Source of the DNA: Faucicola sp032089155
GTDB lineage: Bacteria > Pseudomonadota > Gammaproteobacteria > Pseudomonadales > Moraxellaceae
Direction of reading: 5' to 3'
Assembly: GCA_032089155.1 (NCBI GenBank)
Contig: DAMDEV010000021.1
Coordinates: 1-24,193 of the forward strand
DNA: 24,193 bases
Part shown: in pieces, positions 1-7,608 of the stretch
Layout of the letters: each line of letters starts with the position of its first letter
How positions within the stretch are numbered: position 1 is the first letter of the stretch
Position numbers and translations under genes: made by a program
Notes under the pieces: generated by a model
Told to the model about the DNA's origin: nothing
The model's input: only the letters and a program-made list of their open reading frames with translations
Database searches by the model: none

Positions 1-2
1 AC

Positions 3-338
3 GGCTATGATGTGGTGCCTATGGTGCAAGCAGAAGCATGGGATAAGCTCACCACCTATTGTGAAAGCGATGTGCTCAACACCTGGCTGATTTTTTTGCG
101 TTACCAACGACTCACGGGACAGTTTTCAGCGGAACAAAGTGAGCAATGGGAATCCACCACCCGAGACTATCTGCAATCGTTCACCAATCAAGACAATAGC
201 CTGCGCCATGATAAATTTTTGCAAGCGTGGCAACCTGCTAGCAATTTAGCCGCTGACAAACATGTCACTCATGTCACTGATATTGCCATCACCCAGCCGC
301 CATCTGATACCCCAACCACCCAAGTAGAATCACCATGA
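3..338 (+). CDS. 3'-5' exonuclease, PolB-like family (C-terminal part; gene starts before the window)
   Basis: The reading frame is open to the left edge, so only the last 111 codons are present and the true start lies outside the window; GTG at 12 is merely an internal valine codon. The segment around residues 15-40 contains YCESDVLNTW followed by LRYQRLTG, which matches the third exonuclease motif (YxxxD) and the following helix of the predicted 3'-5' exonuclease family related to the exonuclease domain of DNA polymerase B (DNA_pol_B_exo2). The aspartate of YCESD would be a metal-binding catalytic residue. The last 35 residues are low-complexity (T, P and D rich) and probably disordered. 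The TGA stop overlaps the ATG of the next gene (ATGA), implying translational coupling. The family assignment rests on one motif in a partial protein. Confidence 0.72.
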   Translation, partial: GYDVVPMVQAEAWDKLTTYCESDVLNTWLIFLRYQRLTGQFSAEQSEQWESTTRDYLQSFTNQDNSLRHDKFLQAWQPASNLAADKHVTHVTDIAITQPPSDTPTTQVESP

Positions 339-1039
339 ATACGATTTTTCCACCCAGCCAAGTGGTGGCACTGCCCATCCATCAATCTGAGCAAACCTTT
401 CCTGTCCGCCGCGTGTATTGCGTGGGGCGCAACTATGCCGACCACGCCCGAGAAATGGGCAGTGACCCAGACCGTGAGCCGCCATTTTTCTTTTGTAAAG
501 CCGGTGACAGCGAGTCGATTATTGCAGTTCGACCCGATAGCGTTGCCCAATTGCCGTATCCGACTAAAACGCAAGCGCTACATTATGAAGTAGAATTAGT
601 GGTTGCGATTGGCAAAGCGGGTGCCAATGTGAGTGTAGCACAGGCTCATGAGCTGATTTTTGGCTATGCCGTGGGGCTCGACATGACGCGCCGCGACTTG
701 CAAAACGCCATGAAACAAAACGGTCGCCCGTGGGAGATTGGCAAGGCGTTTGACTATTCGGCACCCATTGGCGAAATTTATCCCGTTGCTAGCGTTGCTA
801 AGATACAACAAGCGAATATTTCACTGGCGGTGAATGGCGAGCCCAAACAACAAGGCAATATCAATCAGTTAATCTGGAATGTGGCAGAAACCATTGCCAA
901 TTTATCTGAGTTTTTTAAGCTCAAAGCAGGGGATTTGATTTTTACAGGCACGCCAGCGGGCGTCGGTGCGGTGGTGAAAGGCGATACCATACTGGCGCAA
1001 ATTGACGGACTGGGTAAAATTGAATTGCTGGTTGTGTAA
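335..1039 (+). CDS. Fumarylacetoacetate hydrolase (FAH) family protein
   Basis: A 234-residue protein of the FAH superfamily, the typical length for the short bacterial YcgM/fumarylpyruvate-hydrolase-like branch. The N-terminal part has RVYCVGRNYADHAREMG, the usual signature of that branch. The metal-binding acidic residues are visible in LHYEVELVVAIGK (E-x-E) and GLDMTRRDLQ, and the C-terminal half carries DLIFTGTPAGVG. Such enzymes cleave C-C bonds in acylpyruvates such as fumarylpyruvate, or decarboxylate oxaloacetate-type keto acids, with a divalent metal in the cytosol. The exact substrate cannot be read from the sequence. The start overlaps the stop of the exonuclease gene by 4 bases, so the two are likely co-transcribed although functionally unrelated. 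A terminator follows at 1064-1094. Confidence 0.9.
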   Translation: MNTIFPPSQVVALPIHQSEQTFPVRRVYCVGRNYADHAREMGSDPDREPPFFFCKAGDSESIIAVRPDSVAQLPYPTKTQALHYEVELVVAIGKAGANVSVAQAHELIFGYAVGLDMTRRDLQNAMKQNGRPWEIGKAFDYSAPIGEIYPVASVAKIQQANISLAVNGEPKQQGNINQLIWNVAETIANLSEFFKLKAGDLIFTGTPAGVGAVVKGDTILAQIDGLGKIELLVV

Positions 1040-1063
1040 AACAAACGAGTAGTGTAAAAGATG

Positions 1064-1094
1064 AAAAAAAGGCGCTAATAATAGTGCCTTTTTT
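1064..1094. terminator. Bidirectional Rho-independent terminator between convergent genes
   Basis: Stem GGCGCT (1071-1076) pairs with AGTGCC (1083-1088), including one G-T pair, with a 6-base loop. It is flanked by seven A on the left and six T on the right, so it can act on both strands. It separates the FAH-family gene from the oppositely oriented peptidase gene that ends at 1121. Confidence 0.85.
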
Positions 1095-1120
1095 ATTAAG
1101 ATGATTAATTATTATGTTTG

Positions 1121-4087
1121 TTATAGCACTTTTTCAATCTGAAAACCCATTTTTTGCATGAGTTCAGCTTTATCAAACGGCGCAAGGCTTGCGCGTGTGT
1201 AAGGCTTGTCTTTAAGATAAGTTCTTGTCACCCGCTGTAAGTCATCAAGGCTGACCGCCAAGATTTTGGCACGCATCGCTTGTTGCCACTCTTTGCCGCG
1301 ACCATGTAACTCAGCAAACAGCGCCTTGACCGCTTCACCCGCAGGACTTGCAGGCTTATCCATGCCTGCCATCAATCCTAAAATCGCTTCTTCAATCCAA
1401 GCATCGGTTTTTTCGCCTGTAGTTTGCGCCAGTAACCAATCAATACTACCCAAAAAATCATCAAACGTGGCTTGGTCACGCGGGTCACGGTAGCTATAAA
1501 ACTTGAAAGAGCAAGCATTGCTATCATAGCTCGCACCGCCGCCATACGCCCCGCCTTGCTCACGAATGGTACGATGCAGATAATTGTTGCGTAGTACGCT
1601 TGAGAGCACCATCAAGGCAGGGGCATCGGGATGGTTGGTCGGCACGGCATCAAAGACAAGCGCATGATGAAATACATTGGTTTGCGCAAGCCACGCGATA
1701 TCGCTACCGTCAGTGGCAATGGGCGATTCGATTAAGGTAGCGGTAGGCTCGTCAACAGGCGCTTGCCAGCTCTCGCTAATCGCTTGCTGCAGCGTTGGTA
1801 ATATCTCTGCTTCGGCGATAATAAGTGCTTGTTTTGGCAGGGCTTTGATGTAGCTATGTAAATTGGCTAAGCGCTCTCCGAGCTTTTGCCACGCACTGCT
1901 ATCTTGCTCCGCTTGCTGCAAAAATTCAGTTAAGCTATTTAATGCAGGCAAACCACCGCGCACATATTCAAGACGGGCGATTTTACTGGTGTTACGGCTC
2001 GCTGTTTGCATGGCATACGCATGACCTGCATTGGCAAGGCGCGATTGCCAGCCCATTTGTTTTTGGGTCAGTAGCTCTTCCATACGCGCATATTCAGTAA
2101 AAATAGTGTCGTTGAGTACTTCTTTAAGCAGCTCAATCGCTTCAAATTTACGTGACAATGAGCGGGTAGCGACCACCAAAAAGCTATCCATTTTTTCGGG
2201 ATTGTCAGGTGACGTGCGCTGGCTGATTCTGACAGTCACACCGCTTGAATGGCGTGCTTGCCGCGCTTGAAATGCCAAGGCATCGTGTTTGCGCGTGCCC
2301 ACTTCGCTGATCAAGCTCAGATACGTTGGTAAATCTGGGTGATTGATGAGCGCTTCATGACCGGCTAGGGGCATAATTACTTGATAATAGTACAGACCGT
2401 TGGTGCCTGCTTCATATTCATACAACGTACTTGGCACACCGCTTAAAGTGATATCGCGTTTTGCACCTGTTTTAAATTGAATTTGGGCAGGAATATCCGC
2501 CAATCCCACTTTGGGTAGCAAATCCACATCATCAGGCGTAGCTTGGCGTTCGGCAAGGGCTTTGGCTTGGCTGATGAGCGCATTACGGGTGTCATCGGTC
2601 AGTGCCGCTTCAATGGTATCAAGTTTGGCTTGCTCATCCTTGGCTTGTTGCTCAGATTTGCTCGCATCAGGGATGAGTGTCAAACGCACGCGATGCGGAT
2701 TGTCGAGCAAAAATTTGCGAATCAAATCGGCGATAAAATCAGGATTTTTTACTTGCTCACGTAGCCAGTTTAGGTTTTCATCGATATTCCACACATGCAT
2801 GGGGTCGCCGTCATGGATAGCAGTACTAAAGCCTTCCAGCATCAAATTTAGACCATATGGCATACTATCCCCACCGATATGACGTTGGTCGATTTCGATT
2901 TGGTGCAAAATGGTTTCAATCGCTTCACTGTCCACAGGCTGGTCTGCCACTTGTTTGAGTAAGTCCAAAATCCCTTGCTCAATGGCATCGCCATGCTCAG
3001 GCTCGGAGCCACGAACCCCCGCATAAAACACCATCTGATAATGGCTGTCATCCAAGCCCAGTAGCGGCGTTGGGGCAGATGCCAGCGGATGGCTATCGAG
3101 ATACGCCCGCAGCGGCGAACCTGCATGCTCAACCAACACACCTTCAAGTAGTCGCATAGCTAGACGCTGCTTACCGTCTAAAATCGATGGTAATAACCAT
3201 GCCATGACGTGATGGGTTTGTTTGGGTTTCACCGTATCGACACTATAAGTGTCCGTCACGCTGATTGGCGCGGTCAATGATTTTTCGAGTCGTGAGGCGT
3301 GTTTTTGCCCTTTAGCAAACGCTTTGCCTGCTACCGCCAATGCATCCTCATGGATACGGGCTTGGGTCTCTGCCACAGGGATATTGCCGAAGCTCATCAC
3401 CACCGCATTGCTTGGGTGATAGTGACTTTGATGAAATTTGACCAAATCAGCATGATTCAGCTCGGTAATGGCAGCAGGCTCACCGCCAGAATTGTAGTGA
3501 TAAGTGGTTGTGGGGAATAAATGACGCGCTAGCGTATGATACAATTGATCAATCTCGCCACTCATCGCGCCTTTCATTTCATTAAACACAATGCCTTTAT
3601 ACTGGGGTTTGCCGTCATCATCAAGCTCCACTCGAATCCCTTCTTGGGCAAAATCGAGCGGATTTAGACTTGGGAAAAATGTCGCATCTAGGTACACCGA
3701 CAACAAGTTAAAATAATCTTGACGGTTTTGGGTGGCAAACGGATACGCCGTCCAATCTGCCGCGGTAAACGCATTCATAAACGTATTGAGCGAGCGCTTA
3801 ATCATGCTAAAAAACGGGTCGCGCACGGGATATTTTTCAGAGCCACATAGACTGGTATGCTCCAAAATATGCGCTTCACCACGGTCGGTCATCGGCTGGG
3901 TGCGAAAGCCAATCATAAAGGCATTTTCATCACTCGGGTGGGCGAGGTGATAATGAATCAACCCCGTGGCGTTATGTTCGCTCACCAGCACATCAAGCGA
4001 TAACGCATCGATGCGCTCATGTGAGCGTAGGGTAAAATCAGGGTGTAGGGTCAAATCTAAAGCAGAGTCGTGAGAAGTTGCGGGCAT
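1121..4087 (-). CDS. M16C-family zinc metallopeptidase, presequence-protease (PreP/Cym1) type
   Basis: A 988-residue protein, the usual length of the single-chain four-domain M16C peptidases. The inverted zinc motif HxxEH is HILEH at residues 73-77, and the third ligand is very probably E170 in VFNEMKGAMSG. The stretch SLCGSEKYPVRDPFF just after the zinc motif is highly characteristic of presequence proteases. Near the C-terminus, REQGGAYGGGASYDSN is the R/Y substrate-binding segment of the last domain. There is no signal peptide, so a cytosolic enzyme degrading short unstructured peptides is expected. The ATG at 4085-4087 follows CAGGTAAC, a reasonable ribosome binding site. It is monocistronic: convergent with the FAH gene and divergent from the kinase gene. 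Confidence 0.93.
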   Translation of the reverse strand: MPATSHDSALDLTLHPDFTLRSHERIDALSLDVLVSEHNATGLIHYHLAHPSDENAFMIGFRTQPMTDRGEAHILEHTSLCGSEKYPVRDPFFSMIKRSLNTFMNAFTAADWTAYPFATQNRQDYFNLLSVYLDATFFPSLNPLDFAQEGIRVELDDDGKPQYKGIVFNEMKGAMSGEIDQLYHTLARHLFPTTTYHYNSGGEPAAITELNHADLVKFHQSHYHPSNAVVMSFGNIPVAETQARIHEDALAVAGKAFAKGQKHASRLEKSLTAPISVTDTYSVDTVKPKQTHHVMAWLLPSILDGKQRLAMRLLEGVLVEHAGSPLRAYLDSHPLASAPTPLLGLDDSHYQMVFYAGVRGSEPEHGDAIEQGILDLLKQVADQPVDSEAIETILHQIEIDQRHIGGDSMPYGLNLMLEGFSTAIHDGDPMHVWNIDENLNWLREQVKNPDFIADLIRKFLLDNPHRVRLTLIPDASKSEQQAKDEQAKLDTIEAALTDDTRNALISQAKALAERQATPDDVDLLPKVGLADIPAQIQFKTGAKRDITLSGVPSTLYEYEAGTNGLYYYQVIMPLAGHEALINHPDLPTYLSLISEVGTRKHDALAFQARQARHSSGVTVRISQRTSPDNPEKMDSFLVVATRSLSRKFEAIELLKEVLNDTIFTEYARMEELLTQKQMGWQSRLANAGHAYAMQTASRNTSKIARLEYVRGGLPALNSLTEFLQQAEQDSSAWQKLGERLANLHSYIKALPKQALIIAEAEILPTLQQAISESWQAPVDEPTATLIESPIATDGSDIAWLAQTNVFHHALVFDAVPTNHPDAPALMVLSSVLRNNYLHRTIREQGGAYGGGASYDSNACSFKFYSYRDPRDQATFDDFLGSIDWLLAQTTGEKTDAWIEEAILGLMAGMDKPASPAGEAVKALFAELHGRGKEWQQAMRAKILAVSLDDLQRVTRTYLKDKPYTRASLAPFDKAELMQKMGFQIEKVL

Positions 4088-4372
4088 GAAGTTACCTGTG
4101 TGTCATAATAATATTTGTCAGAATTTATCAGCAAAACCAACTGTAAAAAAACAGAAAGTATAGCAGTTTTGTCGGATTTATTTTGAGTTAAATGGGGTCA
4201 AAACCTGCTTTATAAAGGCAAAAAAACACAGATACCACAGATAACACAGCGCCAATCATTTGCCCGTGTCAGCCAATTTTCAGATATTAACTTTGACGGT
4301 TTTAATTTACAATGACACCACGTTGAATTTAACTCATCTATTTTTTTCCAAAATCGTTAAAAAGGAGCCACA

Positions 4373-5386
4373 ATGGCAAAAATCGTCGCCATCGGCAATG
4401 CGTTAGTTGACAGTGAATTTGTCGTCACCGATGCACAGCTTAACGCCACTGGCCTAACCAAAGGTAACATGACCCTAGCCAGTCACAGTGAGCAAGCTGA
4501 CCTCATCGCCTCGCTCACCACGCAAAACATCACTGCGACCAAACAAGCCGGCGGTGGCTCGGCTGCCAACAGTATCTATGCCGCCGCAAGCCTCGGTAGC
4601 GATACTTTTTACGCTTGCCGAGTCGGTGAAGACGATGCAGGGCGTTTTTATTTGGCGGATTTAAATGCCGCAGGTATCAAGACATCTACCAAGTCATTTG
4701 CTGATGGTACCACAGGCAGTTGTATGGTGATGGTGACCCCAGATGGCGAGCGCACCATGCAAACGCATTTGGGCACTTCAGCAGAAATCAGCGAAACCGA
4801 TATTGAGTTTGATGCGCTCAATGATGCTGATTGGTTATACCTTGAAGGTTATCTTGCTATGTCACCCTCGGTACAACAGGCGATTGCCCAGCTAAAACAA
4901 CAAGCCAAAGCCAAGGGGGCTAAAATCGCGGTCAGTTTTGCCGACCCTGCCGTGGTCAAATTTGGTCGCGAAGGACTTGATGCCATGCTAGAAGGTGGCG
5001 TGGATGCGGTGTTTTGTAACTGTGATGAAGCGCAGCTATTTACCAACCAAACCAGTCATTCGCAAGCGGCAGCAGCGTTATTGTCAGTCGCCAATATGGC
5101 AGTGGTGACCAATGGCGCAGCAGGGTCAATCATTGCGGTAAGGGACGATGTTTCACGTGAAACAAAATTGATTGACGTGGCATCGTTACCCGTTGACCAA
5201 GTGCTAGATACCAATGGGGCAGGGGATAATTTTGCGGGAAGTTTCTTATACGCGCTATCGCAAGGTCATGCGTTGGCAGATTGTGGCAAATTAGCCAGTA
5301 GTGTCGCAAGCCAAATCATTCAGCAGTTCGGACCCCGTCTCAAACCGGCGCAATACCAAGCGATTTTACAATCAACCTTAACATAG
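4373..5386 (+). CDS. PfkB-family sugar/nucleoside kinase (adenosine-kinase-like)
   Basis: A 337-residue ribokinase/PfkB-superfamily kinase. GGGSAANSIYAAASLG near residue 60 is the N-terminal substrate-binding signature, and DTNGAGDNFAGSFLYA near residue 280 is the PfkB signature 2, containing the catalytic aspartate and the anion hole. The overall pattern, including MQTHLGTSAEIS and the absence of an obvious sugar-specific lid, most resembles the bacterial adenosine/inosine kinase-like group, but the substrate cannot be fixed by eye. The start is clear: AAAGGAG at 4361-4367 lies five bases before ATG 4373. Codons GTT TCA CGT GAA ACA near 5149 spell the octamer-like sequence TTTCACGTGAAACA, a coincidental ParB-type parS-like string inside the gene (see findings). 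Confidence 0.88.
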   Translation: MAKIVAIGNALVDSEFVVTDAQLNATGLTKGNMTLASHSEQADLIASLTTQNITATKQAGGGSAANSIYAAASLGSDTFYACRVGEDDAGRFYLADLNAAGIKTSTKSFADGTTGSCMVMVTPDGERTMQTHLGTSAEISETDIEFDALNDADWLYLEGYLAMSPSVQQAIAQLKQQAKAKGAKIAVSFADPAVVKFGREGLDAMLEGGVDAVFCNCDEAQLFTNQTSHSQAAAALLSVANMAVVTNGAAGSIIAVRDDVSRETKLIDVASLPVDQVLDTNGAGDNFAGSFLYALSQGHALADCGKLASSVASQIIQQFGPRLKPAQYQAILQSTLT

Positions 5387-5431
5387 CGCATGACTAATAA
5401 GGCGGATTTTGACAACCTATTTGACAATCTA

Positions 5432-5460
5432 ATAAAAAAGCCCTAGTTTTAGCTAGGGCT
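5432..5460 (-). terminator. Rho-independent terminator of the liu cluster
   Basis: Perfect 8-bp stem AGCCCTAG (5439-5446) / CTAGGGCT (5453-5460) with a 6-base loop. On the minus strand it is followed by a run of T (the A run at 5434-5439 on the plus strand), so it ends transcription coming from the isovaleryl-CoA dehydrogenase gene. On the plus strand no T tract follows, so it would be a weaker stop for the kinase gene. Confidence 0.88.
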
Positions 5461-5481
5461 TGTGCTGATAAAGCTAATCAA

Positions 5482-6657
5482 TTAGGCGGTTTCGTTAAAC
5501 AGCTCACGACCAATCAGCATACGGCGCACTTCGCTAGTACCTGCGCCAATCTCATATAGCTTGGCATCACGCCAAATACGCCCCAGTGGGTACTCGTTGG
5601 TATAGCCATTGCCGCCAAAGATTTGAATACCTTCTCCTGCCATCCAAGTGGCTTTTTCCGCTGTCCACAAAATCACGCTGGCGCAGTCTTTGCGTACTTG
5701 GCGCACATGGTCTGAGCCTAGCATATCCAAGTTTTTGCCCACGGTGTAAAGAAAGCTGCGCCCTGCCTGTAAGGTGGTGTACATGTCCGCCACTTTACCT
5801 TGAATCAACTGGAATTCACCGATGGCTTGACCAAATTGCTTGCGGTCATGGATGTAGGGAATGACGTTGTCCATCACCGCTTGCATCAGCCCGATAGGAC
5901 CTGCAGCAAGTACCGCACGCTCATAGTCCAAGCCACTCATCAAGACTTTAACGCCGTTGTTAAGACCACCTAAAATGTTGTCGCTTGGCACTTCGACATT
6001 GTCAAATACCATCTCGCCTGTGTGACTGCCGCGCATACCGAGTTTGTCGAGTTTTTGCGCGGTATAAAAGCCTTTCATGCCTTTTTCTACCAAAAACGCG
6101 GTGATGCCTTTTGCCCCAAGTGTTGGCTCGGTTTTGGCATACACCACCATCACATCGGCATCCGGTCCATTGGTAATCCACATTTTTGAGCCGTTTAATA
6201 CATATACGCCACCTTTGTCTTCGGCACGTAGTTTCATGCTGGTCACGTCTGAGCCGGCACCGGGCTCACTCATGGCTAAGGCACCAATGAATTCACCGCT
6301 GATGAGTTTTGGCAAGTATTTTTGTTTTTGGGCTTCTGTGCCGTTGCGTTTGATTTGGTTGATACATAGGTTGGAGTGCGCACCGTAGCTTAAAGCCACT
6401 GAGCCTGATGCGCGGCTGATTTCTTCCATAGCGACCATGTGCGCCACATAGCCCATGTCCACGCCGCCGTAAGTTTCGGGTACGGTGATGCCATGCAGCC
6501 CAAGCTCGCCCATTTTTTGCCACAAGTCCATTGGAAATTGGTCGGTGCGGTCAAGCTCGGCAGCACGTGGGGCGATTTCGGCATCGGCAAAGGCTTTGAC
6601 GGTTTCGCGTAGGGCGTTGATGTCATCGCCAAGTTGGTAATCGAGTCCTAAGTTCAT
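5482..6657 (-). CDS. liuA: Isovaleryl-CoA dehydrogenase
   Basis: FAD-dependent acyl-CoA dehydrogenase that oxidises isovaleryl-CoA to 3-methylcrotonyl-CoA, the first committed step of this leucine branch, passing electrons to ETF. At 391 residues it has normal family length. Acyl-CoA dehydrogenase signatures are visible: GALAMSEPGAGSDVTSMK, and MWITNGPDADV in the beta domain. GLDYERAVLAAGP contains the glutamate that serves as catalytic base in isovaleryl-CoA dehydrogenases, unlike the C-terminal glutamate of MCAD. The C-terminal FGGNGYTNEYPLGRIWRD is typical. I chose ATG 6657 because AAGGA (6664-6668 on the minus strand) is six bases upstream; the in-frame ATG at 6663 directly abuts that site. 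It is the last gene of the cluster, 16 bp after liuE. Confidence 0.94.
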   Translation of the reverse strand: MNLGLDYQLGDDINALRETVKAFADAEIAPRAAELDRTDQFPMDLWQKMGELGLHGITVPETYGGVDMGYVAHMVAMEEISRASGSVALSYGAHSNLCINQIKRNGTEAQKQKYLPKLISGEFIGALAMSEPGAGSDVTSMKLRAEDKGGVYVLNGSKMWITNGPDADVMVVYAKTEPTLGAKGITAFLVEKGMKGFYTAQKLDKLGMRGSHTGEMVFDNVEVPSDNILGGLNNGVKVLMSGLDYERAVLAAGPIGLMQAVMDNVIPYIHDRKQFGQAIGEFQLIQGKVADMYTTLQAGRSFLYTVGKNLDMLGSDHVRQVRKDCASVILWTAEKATWMAGEGIQIFGGNGYTNEYPLGRIWRDAKLYEIGAGTSEVRRMLIGRELFNETA

Positions 6658-6673
6658 AGTCATTCCTTGTTTA

Positions 6674-7606
6674 TTAACTGACTGTTAAAGATTTACGTTT
6701 ATTTAAAATCGCTGTTGCCACCTTTGAGCCATTCTGCCTGCCCAAAAACGCGCTGATTTTTTGTCCGACATCGACCAGTTTGTCGAGGTCAATGCCCGTT
6801 TCAATACCCATGCCATGTAGCAGATATACCACATCTTCGGTGGCAACATTGCCGGTTGCGCCTTTGGCATACGGACAGCCGCCAAGCCCTGCCACCGAGG
6901 TATCAAATTGCCATACACCCATTTGTAATGCCGCTAAGGTATTGCTAAGCGCTTGACCATAGGTGTCATGAAAATGCCCAGAGATATTGTCAATGTCAAT
7001 ATAACGCAAGGCAGCATCCAACGCTTTTTGCACCTTGATGGGTGTGCCCACGCCGATGGTGTCAGCAATGCCAATATGTTCAGCACCAATGGCAACGAGT
7101 TTTTCTGTCACATAGGCGACTTTATCGGGGTGAATCTCGCCTTCATAAGGGCAGCCTACGGTACAAGAGATGACACCGCGCACCTTGATGCCATGCGCTT
7201 TGGCGGCGTAAGCCACCGGGGCAAAACGCTCAATGCTCTCAGCGATGCTACAGTTGATATTTTTTTGGCTAAAGGCTTCACTCGCTGAGCCAAAAATCAC
7301 CACCTCATAATTGGCAAATTGGTCACGGTGGGCAAGGGCGGCATCAAAGCCTTTCATATTGGGTGTCAGCACCGAATAGACCACGTCATCGCGTTTGACA
7401 ATGCCGTTTAATACGGCATCATTGTCCGCCATTTGTGGTACCCACTTTGGCGACACAAAGCTAGTGGCTTCAAACTTGCGCACTCCTGCATCAATCAAGC
7501 CGTTAATCAACTCAATTTTGACGTCGCTTGGCACAGTTTGTTTTTCGTTTTGTAGTCCGTCTCTTGCGCCCACGTCGATGATTTTGACAAAATTTGGATA
7601 GTTCAT
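6674..7606 (-). CDS. liuE: Hydroxymethylglutaryl-CoA lyase
   Basis: Splits 3-hydroxy-3-methylglutaryl-CoA into acetoacetate and acetyl-CoA, the final step of leucine carbon-skeleton breakdown. The 310-residue DRE-TIM barrel protein begins VKIIDVGARDGLQNEKQTVP, which holds the metal-binding aspartate and the catalytic R/D pair. It carries the HMG-CoA lyase signature SVAGLGGCPYAKGATGN near residue 260, with the active-site cysteine in GGCPYA. HFHDTYGQALSN supplies the metal-binding histidines. Only two bases separate its ATG from the stop of liuD, so translation is probably coupled. The conserved residues are all intact. Confidence 0.95.
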   Translation of the reverse strand: MNYPNFVKIIDVGARDGLQNEKQTVPSDVKIELINGLIDAGVRKFEATSFVSPKWVPQMADNDAVLNGIVKRDDVVYSVLTPNMKGFDAALAHRDQFANYEVVIFGSASEAFSQKNINCSIAESIERFAPVAYAAKAHGIKVRGVISCTVGCPYEGEIHPDKVAYVTEKLVAIGAEHIGIADTIGVGTPIKVQKALDAALRYIDIDNISGHFHDTYGQALSNTLAALQMGVWQFDTSVAGLGGCPYAKGATGNVATEDVVYLLHGMGIETGIDLDKLVDVGQKISAFLGRQNGSKVATAILNKRKSLTVS

Positions 7607-7608
7607 GA

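Noticed and set aside
2511..2882. A 123-codon plus-strand open frame inside the M16 peptidase gene
   Set aside because: Antisense shadow, low-complexity serine-rich translation, no start signals.
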